A stretch of 64,000 nt of DNA, taken from positions 171,443 to 235,442 of the forward strand of contig NZ_KQ948563.1 of the NCBI RefSeq assembly GCF_001514125.1, written 5' to 3'. A program made the position numbers and the translations under genes. Below are positions 8,410-18,300 of the stretch, in pieces. The notes below the pieces were generated by a model, which worked only from the letters and a program-made list of their open reading frames with translations, had not been told where the DNA came from and searched no databases. Within the stretch, counting starts at the first letter, position 1, and every line of letters starts with the position of its first letter. The DNA is from Streptomyces longwoodensis (GTDB lineage Bacteria; Actinomycetota; Actinomycetes; Streptomycetales; Streptomycetaceae).

Positions 8410-9681
8410 TCAGCGCCCGGTGCCTCCGTAGACGACGGCCTCGTCGCTGTCGGAGTCGAGCCCGAAAGCGGTGTGCACGGCGCGGACGGCCTCCGGCACG
8501 TCGTCGGCGCGCGTGACGACCGAGATGCGGATCTCGGAGGTCGAGATCAGCTCGATGTTCACCCCCGCCTCCGACAGGGCGGTGAAGAAGTCGGCCGTGA
8601 CGCCCGGGTTGGTCTTCATGCCCGCGCCGACCAGGGAGATCTTGCCGATCTGGTCGTCGTAGCGCAGGGAGTCGAAGCCGATGCCGGACTTGTTCTTCTC
8701 CAGCGCGTCGATGGCCTTGCGGCCCTCGGTCTTCGGCAGCGTGAAGGAGATGTCCGTCAGGCCGGTGGCCGCGGCGGACACGTTCTGCACGACCATGTCG
8801 ATGTTGACCTCGGCGTCGGCGATCGTGCGGAAGATGGACGCCGCCTCGCCGGGCTTGTCGGGCACGCCGACGACCGTGATCTTGGCCTCGGAGGTGTCGT
8901 GCGCGACACCGGAGATGATGGCCTGCTCCACCTGCTGGTCCCCAATCGGCTCACTGCTGACCCACGTGCCCTGCAGTCCGCTGAAGCTGGACCGGACGTG
9001 GATCGGGATGTTGTAACGGCGGGCGTACTCCACACAGCGGTGGAGCAGCACCTTGGAGCCGGAGGCCGCGAGCTCCAGCATGTCCTCGAAGGAGATCCAG
9101 TCGATCTTCTTCGCCTTCTTCACCACCCGCGGGTCGGCGGTGAACACGCCGTCGACGTCGGTGTAGATCTCGCACACCTCGGCGTCGAGCGCGGCGGCCA
9201 GCGCGACCGCGGTGGTGTCGGAGCCGCCGCGGCCGAGCGTGGTGATGTCCTTGGTGTCCTGGCTGACGCCCTGGAACCCCGCGACGATGGCGATGTTGCC
9301 GACGTCGAGCGAGTCACGGATGCGGCCCGGCGTGACGTCGATGATCCGGGCTTTGTTGTGGACCGAGTCGGTGATGACACCTGCCTGGCTGCCGGTGAAC
9401 GACTGGGCGTTGTGCCCCAGGTTCTTGATCGCCATGGCCAGCAGGGCCATGGAGATCCGCTCTCCGGCGGTCAGCAGCATGTCGAGCTCGCGCCCGGCAG
9501 GGATGGGGGATACCTGCTCGGCGAGATCGATCAGCTCGTCCGTCGTGTCGCCCATCGCGGAAACCACGGCGACCACCTGGTGGCCGTTCTTCTTGGCTTC
9601 CACGATCCGCTTGGCGACGCGCTTGATGCCCTCGGCATCGGCTACGGAGGAGCCTCCGTACTTCTGCACGACAAGGCCCAC
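8410..9681 (-). CDS. lysC: Aspartokinase
   Basis: 423 residues. The first step of the aspartate family pathway (Lys, Thr, Met, Ile, diaminopimelate) is phosphorylation of aspartate. The N-terminal kinase signature VQKYGGSSVAD, GERISMALLAMAI and the FTGSQAGVITD segment are present, and two ACT domains follow from about residue 260 (KITVVGVPDKPGEAASIF; KISLVGAGMKTNPG). The start is GTG 9681, with GAGGAG 8 nt upstream. An internal GTG at 8931 follows GGGGACC and precedes the ACT region; actinobacterial aspartokinases often make a beta subunit from such a site, so it may give a second product of about 173 residues. It lies 15 nt upstream of asd, in one operon. Confidence 0.97.
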   Translation of the reverse strand: MGLVVQKYGGSSVADAEGIKRVAKRIVEAKKNGHQVVAVVSAMGDTTDELIDLAEQVSPIPAGRELDMLLTAGERISMALLAMAIKNLGHNAQSFTGSQAGVITDSVHNKARIIDVTPGRIRDSLDVGNIAIVAGFQGVSQDTKDITTLGRGGSDTTAVALAAALDAEVCEIYTDVDGVFTADPRVVKKAKKIDWISFEDMLELAASGSKVLLHRCVEYARRYNIPIHVRSSFSGLQGTWVSSEPIGDQQVEQAIISGVAHDTSEAKITVVGVPDKPGEAASIFRTIADAEVNIDMVVQNVSAAATGLTDISFTLPKTEGRKAIDALEKNKSGIGFDSLRYDDQIGKISLVGAGMKTNPGVTADFFTALSEAGVNIELISTSEIRISVVTRADDVPEAVRAVHTAFGLDSDSDEAVVYGGTGR

Positions 9682-9917
9682 GTGCGCTCCTCGCTCAGTT
9701 TGTCTGTTTCCGCACGTACGCCCTTGTACTGCGGGTCGGCTCAGTCTAACGAGCGCCCGAATCCCGCCCCTGGAGTGCCGCATCGTGAGATGCCCCGGAC
9801 ACACGCCGCGGGGGCTCCTTCCCAGGCGGTCCGGGGGACAAGCGGAATGTGCCCCGGCTCACGCGCCGCCGGCCCGCGGGACCCCGTCGTTCCTGCCGCT
9901 CGGGGCGCGGCCGGCGG

Positions 9918-10583
9918 TCACTTCCTCGCCGGGCGCAGGCCCAGCGGGCCCGCGATCTCCTGCACCATGACCCGGCCCGCCTCGAACTCCAGGGTGTCGT
10001 CACCCAGGTCGGACTGGTCGGTGTCGAGGCCGTCCAGCTCCTGCAGGGGCTGGTTGAGGCGGACGTGGATGAGGACCGACTGCAGGGCGCGCAGGACGGC
10101 GGACGCCGTGGGGCCCCAGTTGGAGAAGTAGGAGAACTGCCACCACCACAGGGCCTCGGTGGTGCGGCCGGCCCGGTAGTGGGCCATGCCGTGGCGCAGG
10201 TCGCTGATGACGTCGGCGAGGTCGTCGGAGATCCGGGCCGGCACGGGCGCCTTGCGGGGCTCGTACGGGTCGAACACCTCGGAGTAGACGTCGACCGGCT
10301 CCAGCAGCCGGACGAGGTTCTCGCGCAGCTCGTCCATGTCGGTGTCCGGGCCGGCGTCGGGCTCGTAGCGCTCGTCGGGGACGAAGTCCTCGTGCGCGCC
10401 GAGCCGGCCGCCGGCCAGGAGCAGCTGGGAGACCTCCAGCAGGAGGAACGGGACGGCGGAGCCGGGCTCGTCGCCCCGGGCCACCTCCGTGACGGCCACC
10501 AGGAAGCTCTCCACCTGGTCCGCGATCTGGACCGCGAAGTCGTCCGGGTTGTGGTCGGTCGCGTGCAGCGTGGCGTCAGACAT
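9918..10583 (-). CDS. DUF5063 domain protein
   Basis: 221 residues, acidic and soluble, with no signal peptide or membrane segment. The C-terminal half contains the characteristic LRHGMAHYRAGRTTEALWWWQFSYFSNWG stretch. The function is unknown. The ATG at 10583 lies inside the 3' end of recR (8-nt overlap), so translation is probably coupled. This ybaB-recR-DUF5063-ask order is typical of streptomycetes, which suggests co-transcription more than shared function. Confidence 0.85.
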   Translation of the reverse strand: MSDATLHATDHNPDDFAVQIADQVESFLVAVTEVARGDEPGSAVPFLLLEVSQLLLAGGRLGAHEDFVPDERYEPDAGPDTDMDELRENLVRLLEPVDVYSEVFDPYEPRKAPVPARISDDLADVISDLRHGMAHYRAGRTTEALWWWQFSYFSNWGPTASAVLRALQSVLIHVRLNQPLQELDGLDTDQSDLGDDTLEFEAGRVMVQEIAGPLGLRPARK

Positions 10584-11175
10584 CTAGGAGTCGTCTCCCC
10601 TCGAAGGCGCGGCCGAGGGTCACCTCGTCCGCGTATTCCAGGTCGCCACCCACCGGGAGGCCGCTGGCCAGGCGGGTGACCTTCAGGCCCATGGGCTTGA
10701 TCATCCGGGCGAGGTACGTGGCCGTCGCCTCGCCCTCGAGGTTGGGGTCCGTGGCGAGGATCAGCTCGGTGACCGTGCCGTCGGCCAGCCGGGCGAGGAG
10801 TTCCCTGATGCGCAGGTCGTCCGGGCCGACGCCCTCGATGGGGCTGATCGCGCCGCCGAGGACGTGGTACCGGCCGCGGAACTCACGCGTGCGCTCGATC
10901 GCGACGACGTCCTTCGGTTCCTCGACCACGCAGATCACCGACGCGTCGCGGCGGGGGTCGCGGCAGATGCCGCACAGCTCCTCCTGCGCGACGTTGCCGC
11001 AGGTCGCGCAGAAGCGGACCTTCGCCTTGACCTCCATCAGGGCCTGCGCGAGCCGCCGCACGTCGGTCGGCTCGGCCTGGAGGATGTGGAAGGCGATCCG
11101 CTGCGCGCTCTTGGGACCGACGCCGGGCAGCCGCCCCAGTTCGTCGATGAGGTCCTGGACCACGCCTTCGTACAA
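10576..11175 (-). CDS. recR: Recombination mediator RecR
   Basis: 199 residues, full length. There is an N-terminal helix-hairpin-helix (LIDELGRLPGVGPKSAQRIAFHIL), a four-cysteine zinc finger (CATCGNVAQEELCGIC; residues about 57-72), a TOPRIM domain (VICVVEEPKDVVAIE with the acidic pair) and a C-terminal Walker-B-like segment. RecR works with RecF and RecO to load RecA at single-stranded gaps. The start is TTG 11175 (MYEGVVQ), with GGAAGAAGG 8 nt upstream. It is followed by DUF5063 with overlap and preceded by ybaB. Confidence 0.97.
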   Translation of the reverse strand: MYEGVVQDLIDELGRLPGVGPKSAQRIAFHILQAEPTDVRRLAQALMEVKAKVRFCATCGNVAQEELCGICRDPRRDASVICVVEEPKDVVAIERTREFRGRYHVLGGAISPIEGVGPDDLRIRELLARLADGTVTELILATDPNLEGEATATYLARMIKPMGLKVTRLASGLPVGGDLEYADEVTLGRAFEGRRLLDV

Positions 11176-11286
11176 CGGACTGCCTTCTTCCTCGGGTTCC
11201 TTCAGTACGTACGGTAGTTGGCCGCCGCCCCTCCTAGGAAGGCGGCGGGAGTGTCGTGCGGGGGGCGAACAAGGGAACGACCCGGG

Positions 11287-11628
11287 TCAGAAGGGCAGGC
11301 CCGGGATGCCGCCGCCGCCCAGGCCCTGGGCCAGCGGGCCGAGCTTCTGCTGCTGGAGGGCCTGCGCGTTCTCGTTGGCCGCCTGGACGGCCGCGACGAC
11401 CAGGTCGGCGAGGGTCTCGGTGTCCTCCGGGTCCACCGCCTTCGGGTCGATCCGCAGGGCGCGCAGCTCGCCCGCGCCGGTCACGGTGGCCTTCACCAGG
11501 CCGCCGCCCGCCTGTCCCTCGACCTCCGTGCGCGCCAGTTCCTCCTGGGCCTGCTGGAGGTCCTGCTGCATCTTCTGGGCCTGCTGGAGCAGCTGCTGCA
11601 TGTTGGGCTGGCCACCACCGGGAATCAC
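11287..11628 (-). CDS. YbaB/EbfC nucleoid-associated protein
   Basis: 113 residues. An N-terminal Gln-rich coiled segment (MQQLLQQAQKMQQDLQQAQEEL) is followed by the beta-stranded DNA-binding core (VKATVTGAGELRALRIDP) and a Gly-rich tail. YbaB proteins bind DNA as dimers and are usually encoded beside recR, as here. The start is GTG 11628, placed 6 nt after AGGAG; the GTG at 11634 would overlap the Shine-Dalgarno sequence itself. Confidence 0.93.
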   Translation of the reverse strand: MIPGGGQPNMQQLLQQAQKMQQDLQQAQEELARTEVEGQAGGGLVKATVTGAGELRALRIDPKAVDPEDTETLADLVVAAVQAANENAQALQQQKLGPLAQGLGGGGIPGLPF

Positions 11629-11852
11629 GATCACTCCTAGCGTCCGTACGGGCTGTTTCCCGCTCGGCACGAGCCTACGTGGTCCGGGTGACGCTCGCCC
11701 CGCCACTCTTTCGAGTGAGTCGACCGGCGGGTTGCCACCTGATCACGGGCCTCTTCCGGGCGGAAAAGGTACGGAAGCGATCCTCCGGCCGCCCGGGGGG
11801 CGGTAGGAAGGGTCCGGCGCAGGGTCAGGGCAGAGTCGTGAGGGAGTGCCGG

Positions 11853-12599
11853 GTGGGTCAGCCGGAGATGCAGCCCGAGGGTCCCCCTCAGGAGGGGCGG
11901 GGCGACGGCGCGGCCGGGCTGCGGCCGGGCGACCTGTCCGGGCGGGCGTTCCCGCTCGGCGACTGGGGCGAGCCGGCGGCCCGCCTCGACGAGCTGTACC
12001 GGTGGGCGGAGCGCGGCGCGCTGGAGACGGCGGCCTGGTACCTGGCGGACCGGACGGGCAAGCGGCGCGGGGCGCGGGCGCTGCGCGCCGGGACGGCGGC
12101 GGGGGCCGTGGCCGCGGCGGCGCTGCCGTTACTGGACCTGACGGGGGTGCTGGACGGAGCGGCGCGGTGGGGGTACCTGGCGCTGCTGGTGGCGGTCTCG
12201 TGCGTGGGCGTGGACCGGTTCCTCGGGGTGACGTCCGGCTGGATGCGGGACGTGGCGACGGCGCAGGCGGTGCAGCGGCGGCTCCAGGTGCTCCAGTTCG
12301 ACTGGGCGGCGGAGAGCGTGCGCGAGGTCCTGGGGCCGGCCGAGGGCACGGCGGCGGAGGCGGCGGAACGGTGCCTGGCGGTGCTGCGGCGCTTCTCGGA
12401 GGACGTCACGGAGCTGGTCCGCACCGAGACCGCGGACTGGATGGTCGAGTTCCGCACCGGCCCGGCCCCCCTCGGCATCCAGTCGGCCCTGACCGCGGGC
12501 GGCCGGGGCGCCGACCTCCCCGACCGGGTCCGCTTCTCCGCGCACCCGAACGGCAGCCGCCCCAACATGCCGAGGCAGCGCCCGCCGGAGCCCAGGTGA
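11853..12599 (+). CDS. SLATT/DUF4231-like two-TM protein with a TTA codon
   Basis: 248 residues. Two adjacent membrane segments (about 77-98 and 103-120) are preceded by the conserved ELYRWAERGALETAAWYLADR helix and followed by a cytoplasmic helical region (QRRLQVLQFDWAAESVREVLGP). This is the layout of SLATT domains, two-TM proteins proposed as membrane-acting effectors of nucleotide-signal systems. No SMODS/CD-NTase or SLOG partner is encoded nearby. Leu93 is encoded by TTA (12129-12131), extremely rare in Streptomyces, so translation should depend on the bldA tRNA. The start is GTG 11853, 7 nt after GAGGGAG. It is divergent from ybaB and convergent with the kinase gene. Assignment rests on sequence pattern only. 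Confidence 0.75.
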   Translation: MGQPEMQPEGPPQEGRGDGAAGLRPGDLSGRAFPLGDWGEPAARLDELYRWAERGALETAAWYLADRTGKRRGARALRAGTAAGAVAAAALPLLDLTGVLDGAARWGYLALLVAVSCVGVDRFLGVTSGWMRDVATAQAVQRRLQVLQFDWAAESVREVLGPAEGTAAEAAERCLAVLRRFSEDVTELVRTETADWMVEFRTGPAPLGIQSALTAGGRGADLPDRVRFSAHPNGSRPNMPRQRPPEPR

Positions 12600-12612
12600 G
12601 GCGAGGGGGTCC

Positions 12613-14430
<1,818 letters not shown>

Positions 14431-14449
14431 GGCCGCCCCACCTTCCCCC

Positions 14450-14459
14450 CACACGTGTG
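14450..14459. promoter_or_regulatory. CACACGTGTG palindrome upstream of the kinase
   Basis: A perfect 10-bp palindrome 20 nt upstream of the kinase ATG, overlapping its alternative GTG start. The same core, extended to a perfect 12-bp palindrome, occurs at 39764-39775 upstream of the spermidine-synthase-like gene. It could be an operator. No binding protein can be named. Confidence 0.35.
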
Positions 14460-14647
14460 ATCGGGGCGAGGATAATCCCGCGGCCCGGGGAGTCGTGCGG
14501 CACGGTGTCTACGGTTCCGTAACGGGTGGCCCCGTCGCTCTCGTACGCCCCCAGGCCCCTACGCCCGACAACCTGTCGCGGAAAGCCCGGGTCCGCAGAC
14601 AGGACGCCGATACCGCTTCCGCATCGCGGACACCTACGCTCGCGGGC

Positions 14648-16003
14648 ATGACCCCTCAGACCGACCCCCGGGCCGGCGCCGCCGTGAAGGCCGCCGACCG
14701 CGCGCACGTCTTCCACTCCTGGTCCGCGCAGGAACTCATCGACCCGCTCGCCGTGGCCGGCGCCGAGGGGTCGTACTTCTGGGACTACGACGGCAACCGC
14801 TACCTCGACTTCACCAGCGGGCTCGTCTACACGAACGTCGGCTACCAGCACCCCAAGGTCGTCGCCGCGATCCAGGAGCAGGCCGCCCGCCTGACCACCT
14901 TCGCGCCCGCCTTCGCCGTCGAGGCCCGCTCCGAGGCCGCCCGGCTGATCGCCGAGCGCACCCCCGGCGACCTCGACAAGATCTTCTTCACCAACGGCGG
15001 CGCCGACGCCGTCGAGCACGCCGTGCGCATGGCCCGGCTGCACACCGGCCGCCCCAAGGTCCTGTCGGCCTACCGCTCGTACCACGGCGGCACCCAGCAG
15101 GCCGTGAACCTCACCGGCGACCCGCGCCGCTGGGCCAACGACAGCGCCACCAACGGCGTCGTGCACTTCTGGGCGCCCTTCCCGTACCGCTCCCGCTTCT
15201 ACGCCGAGACCGAGGAGCAGGAGTGCGCCCGGGCGCTGGAGCACCTGGAGACCACGATCGCCTTCGAGGGGCCCGGCACCGTCGCGGCGGTCCTGCTGGA
15301 GAGCATCCCGGGCACCGCGGGCATCATGGTCCCGCCGGCCGGCTACCTGGCCGGGGTGCGCGCGCTGTGCGACCGGTACGGCATCGTCCTCGTGCTGGAC
15401 GAGGTCATGGCCGGCTTCGGCCGGACCGGCACCTGGTTCGCGGCCGACCTGTTCGACGTCGTGCCCGACCTGATGACCTTCGCCAAGGGCGTCAACTCCG
15501 GCTACGTCCCGCTCGGCGGCGTGGCGATCTCCGGGAAGATCGCGGAGACCTTCGGCAAGCGGCCCTACCCCGGCGGCCTGACGTACTCCGGGCACCCGCT
15601 GGCCTGCGCGGCCGCCGTCGCGACGATCAACGTCATGGACGAGGAGGGCGTCGTGGAGAACGCCGCCCGGCTCGGCGCGTCGGTGGTGGAGCCGGGCCTG
15701 CGCGCGCTGGCCGAGCGCCACCCGAGCGTCGGCGAGGTGCGCGGCGTCGGCATGTTCTGGGCCCTCGAACTGGTCCGCGACCGCGAGACCCGCGAGCCGC
15801 TCGTGCCGTACAACGCGACCGGCGAGGCGAACGCGCCGATGGCCGCCTTCGCCGCCGCGGCCAAGCGGCACGGCCTGTGGCCGTTCGTGAACATGAACCG
15901 CACCCACGTGGTCCCGCCCTGCAACGTGAGCGAGGCCGAGCTGAAGGAGGGCCTGGCGGCGCTGGACGCGGCGCTGTCGGTCGCCGACGAGTACACCGTG
16001 TAG
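14648..16003 (+). CDS. Class III PLP-dependent aminotransferase
   Basis: 451 residues. It has the class III features: FTNGGADAVEHAVRMAR at the phosphate-binding region, DEVMAGFGRTGTWF with the Asp that contacts the PLP pyridine nitrogen, and FAKGVNSGYVPLGG with the PLP lysine. It resembles omega-amino-acid:pyruvate aminotransferases (beta-alanine, taurine or GABA type) more than acetylornithine aminotransferase. The substrate cannot be read from sequence. The adjacent GntR/FCD regulator on the same strand suggests substrate-responsive control of a catabolic step. Confidence 0.9.
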   Translation: MTPQTDPRAGAAVKAADRAHVFHSWSAQELIDPLAVAGAEGSYFWDYDGNRYLDFTSGLVYTNVGYQHPKVVAAIQEQAARLTTFAPAFAVEARSEAARLIAERTPGDLDKIFFTNGGADAVEHAVRMARLHTGRPKVLSAYRSYHGGTQQAVNLTGDPRRWANDSATNGVVHFWAPFPYRSRFYAETEEQECARALEHLETTIAFEGPGTVAAVLLESIPGTAGIMVPPAGYLAGVRALCDRYGIVLVLDEVMAGFGRTGTWFAADLFDVVPDLMTFAKGVNSGYVPLGGVAISGKIAETFGKRPYPGGLTYSGHPLACAAAVATINVMDEEGVVENAARLGASVVEPGLRALAERHPSVGEVRGVGMFWALELVRDRETREPLVPYNATGEANAPMAAFAAAAKRHGLWPFVNMNRTHVVPPCNVSEAELKEGLAALDAALSVADEYTV

Positions 16004-16127
16004 CGGTACCGCCCGCACGGGCAGGTCCGCCCCCGGTGCGAACGCGTAAGGTGGCGTGCTCGGAGGACCCAGACGAGCACGCCCCCCGCGGGCGAACGGC
16101 CGCGACCACGAGGGAGACGTCCCGCCC

Positions 16128-16829
16128 ATGCCCGGCAGCAGCGGCACCGGTGCCGTGACGCGCAGCACCCTGCGGCAGCAGATCGCGGACGCGCTCCGCG
16201 ACGAGGTGCTGGCGGGGCGCCTCCAGCCGGGCCGGGCGTTCACCGTGAAGGAGATCGCCGACCAGTACGGCGTCTCCGCCACCCCGGTCCGCGAGGCCCT
16301 GGTGGACCTCTCCGCGCAGGGCCTGCTGGAGGCCGACCAGCACCGGGGCTTCCGGGTGCACGCCTACTCGGTGGCCGACCACCGGGGCATGGTCGAGGCC
16401 CGCAGCCTGGTCACCGACGGCATGTTCCTCGCCCTGGAGGACGGCCACCCGGGCCTGGAACACCTCGACGACCCGCGCACCGCCGCCGCCGTCGCGGGCG
16501 TGCGGCGCCGGGGCGAGGAGGCCCAGCGCGCCGCCTCCGCCGGTGACCTCACCGTCCTCGTCGGCTACGACCTGCGCTTCTGGCGCGAGTTGAGCGCCCT
16601 GTTCGGCAACCCCTACCTGGCCGACTTCCTGCACCGGCTGCGCGTGCAGTCCTGGGTGTGCACCGTGCAGCACCTGCGCCGGCCCACCGACCTGCGCGGC
16701 CACCTGTGGGCCGGGCACACCGAACTGGTCGACGCCCTGATGGCCAAGGACATTCCCGCGGCCCGCTCGATCCTCACCGCGTACCACGCACATTCCGCCG
16801 AGCTGGTCGAGCGCCTCGCCGCCGGATGA
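16128..16829 (+). CDS. GntR-family regulator (FCD subfamily)
   Basis: 233 residues. The N-terminal winged helix (LRQQIADALRDEVLAGRLQPG ... VKEIADQYGVSATPVREALVDL) is followed by an all-helical FCD-type ligand-binding domain (VEARSLVTDGMF onward). FCD members bind organic acids or amino-acid derivatives through His and Asp residues. The start is ATG 16128. It lies 124 nt after the aminotransferase and is its most likely regulator by proximity; I found no clear operator. Confidence 0.92.
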   Translation: MPGSSGTGAVTRSTLRQQIADALRDEVLAGRLQPGRAFTVKEIADQYGVSATPVREALVDLSAQGLLEADQHRGFRVHAYSVADHRGMVEARSLVTDGMFLALEDGHPGLEHLDDPRTAAAVAGVRRRGEEAQRAASAGDLTVLVGYDLRFWRELSALFGNPYLADFLHRLRVQSWVCTVQHLRRPTDLRGHLWAGHTELVDALMAKDIPAARSILTAYHAHSAELVERLAAG

Positions 16830-16958
16830 GACGGGCGGCCCCGGTGTGGGTATCCCGTGGGGGAAGGGGACCCGTACGACCGTGCCCGCCGCCGGGCGGC
16901 ACCGACTACGCTTCCCTGACCGTTCTGCGCACCGTACGCACCGAATGAGGAGCCCTCG

Positions 16959-17609
16959 TTGGCCTGTGACCTGTGGCTGGTACCGCTCGTCGACGTGTTG
17001 TGCCACACCCCCGACAACCCGTTCGCCGAGGAACTCGCGCAGTACGACAAGGCGCTCGCCGAGAACGGCCTCCCACCGGTCCCGGTGTACCAGTACATGC
17101 CGGGCCTGTCCGGCGAGGTCGCCCCGGTGGCCGGCTTCGACTACGACGCACTGCACTTCCTGCGCCGCGCCTACCTGCTCCAGGTGTGCCGGCTGCCGGT
17201 GACGCCGGTCGACGAACTCGGCGGCGACTACGAGCAGTTGCTGGAGATGTTCGAGACGACGGCCCAGCAGTCCCACCTGGTGTGGCACTACGACCACGCG
17301 GGCGCCTACGTCCCGGTGGACTTCGCCCACCCGCTGTCCAACGACGACCTGCTGGCCGGGGGCGGCCCGCTCGGCTCCTCGCAGGCACTGCTGCGCGAGC
17401 TGGAGCAGGTCGCCCCGACCATCGGCATCGACCCGGCCAACCCCCCGGCGGCCCCCCAGGCCCCCACCGCTCCCACGGAGTTGGAGGAGCCCGCCGTACC
17501 GGCGCCGTACGACCCCAGCCCGTTCGCCCGTGAACGCCACGTCTGGCTGGGGCTGCACGCGGCGGCGACCCGGTCGCTGGCGCAGGGCTCGATGATCGTG
17601 TTCAGCTGA
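16959..17609 (+). CDS. Conserved streptomycete protein of unknown function
   Basis: 216 residues, soluble and acidic. It begins LACDLWLVPLVDVLCHTPDN from TTG 16959, which is 6 nt after GAGGAG. The sequence is rich in Trp, His and Tyr in the middle (HLVWHYDHAGAYVPVDFAHPLSND), has a Pro-rich linker (about 160-190) and ends HVWLGLHAAATRSLAQGSMIVFS. I do not recognise a domain. Its 3' end overlaps the convergent small gene by 8 nt. Confidence 0.75.
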   Translation: MACDLWLVPLVDVLCHTPDNPFAEELAQYDKALAENGLPPVPVYQYMPGLSGEVAPVAGFDYDALHFLRRAYLLQVCRLPVTPVDELGGDYEQLLEMFETTAQQSHLVWHYDHAGAYVPVDFAHPLSNDDLLAGGGPLGSSQALLRELEQVAPTIGIDPANPPAAPQAPTAPTELEEPAVPAPYDPSPFARERHVWLGLHAAATRSLAQGSMIVFS

Positions 17610-17910
17610 CCCGGGGCGGGATCAGCGCAGTTGGGACAGGCCCCGCTGCAGGTCGTCCGCGTTCATGATGGGACACCTCGATCTCGGCGTTCAACTGCAT
17701 GAAGAACGGCTCGCCGGTGGGCGGCATCTCGGAGCTGTCCTGCATGTCGAGGACGAGCAGGGCCGTCCGCTTCCCGCCGATGGCGCCGAAGTAGGCGGCC
17801 TCCGGCTTCAGCATGTCGAGGGTCTCCCTCATCATCTCGGGCATCTTGCCGCTGCGGATGGCCTCGTTGGCCTTCTCCGTGTCCATGGTGGCCTTCATCA
17901 GCACGCGCAT
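17602..17910 (-). CDS. Small conserved protein with a C-terminal frameshift
   Basis: It starts at ATG 17910 (MRVLMKATMDTEKANEAI), about 7 nt after AAGAAGG. The body (IRSGKMPEMMRETLDML, KPEAAYFGAIGGKRTALLVL, FFMQLNAEIEV) is a compact alpha/beta protein of the small dimeric ferredoxin-like type. After EIEV the frame changes to an Arg/Pro-rich tail (SHHERGRPAAGP) and runs into the neighbouring gene. Shifting frame at about 17668-17676 gives PIMNADDLQRGLSQLR and a stop at 17622, which looks like the true end. A 2-nt deletion in an original TTCCCC is the simplest explanation. Function unknown. Confidence 0.7.
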   Translation of the reverse strand: MRVLMKATMDTEKANEAIRSGKMPEMMRETLDMLKPEAAYFGAIGGKRTALLVLDMQDSSEMPPTGEPFFMQLNAEIEVSHHERGRPAAGPVPTALIPPRVS

Positions 17911-18020
17911 CGTGATCACCTTCTTCTGGCCGACGCACGCGAGTACGGGGTCGGAATATGCAGAAATAAGACGTTCGGCGCGGTTGGTGAAGGGGTGGCG
18001 GACGCGCCCGGCGAGCGGGC

Positions 18021-18233
18021 TCACAGGCGGCCGATCAGGGTGATCTCCGGGGGCCACAGCACGCCGCTCGCCAGCAGCAGCGAGGGGCCGAGGTGCACCG
18101 GGCACACCCGCAGCGGGGGCCTGTCGTGGCGGGCGACCTCGAAGACGGCCGGGTCGGAGCAGTCCGTGCCGTCGCTCCGGTCACCGTCACCGCCGTACGG
18201 TCCCCGGCACAATGCGCTCCGGTGGACGCCCAT
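18021..18233 (-). CDS. Small conserved hypothetical protein downstream of purA
   Basis: 70 residues. It contains four cysteines (LCRGPY, TDCSDP, RVCPVHLGP) and ends LLLASGVLWPPEITLIGRL. The CxDPAVFEVARHD...CPVHLGP arrangement looks like a small zinc-ribbon-like protein. The start is ATG 18233. It follows purA by 67 nt on the same strand and may share its transcript. The assignment as a real gene rests on the protein-like composition and position. Confidence 0.6.
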   Translation of the reverse strand: MGVHRSALCRGPYGGDGDRSDGTDCSDPAVFEVARHDRPPLRVCPVHLGPSLLLASGVLWPPEITLIGRL

Positions 18234-18300
18234 GAACCGATTGTCCCCCGGTCGGCGCGCTGCCGCCCGGGGGACGATCCGGTGCTGCTCCGGGCAGCGG

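Noticed and set aside
6955..10131. 1058-codon plus-strand frame opposite asd and ask
   Set aside because: Antisense of well-identified genes; composition is typical of GC-driven shadow frames.
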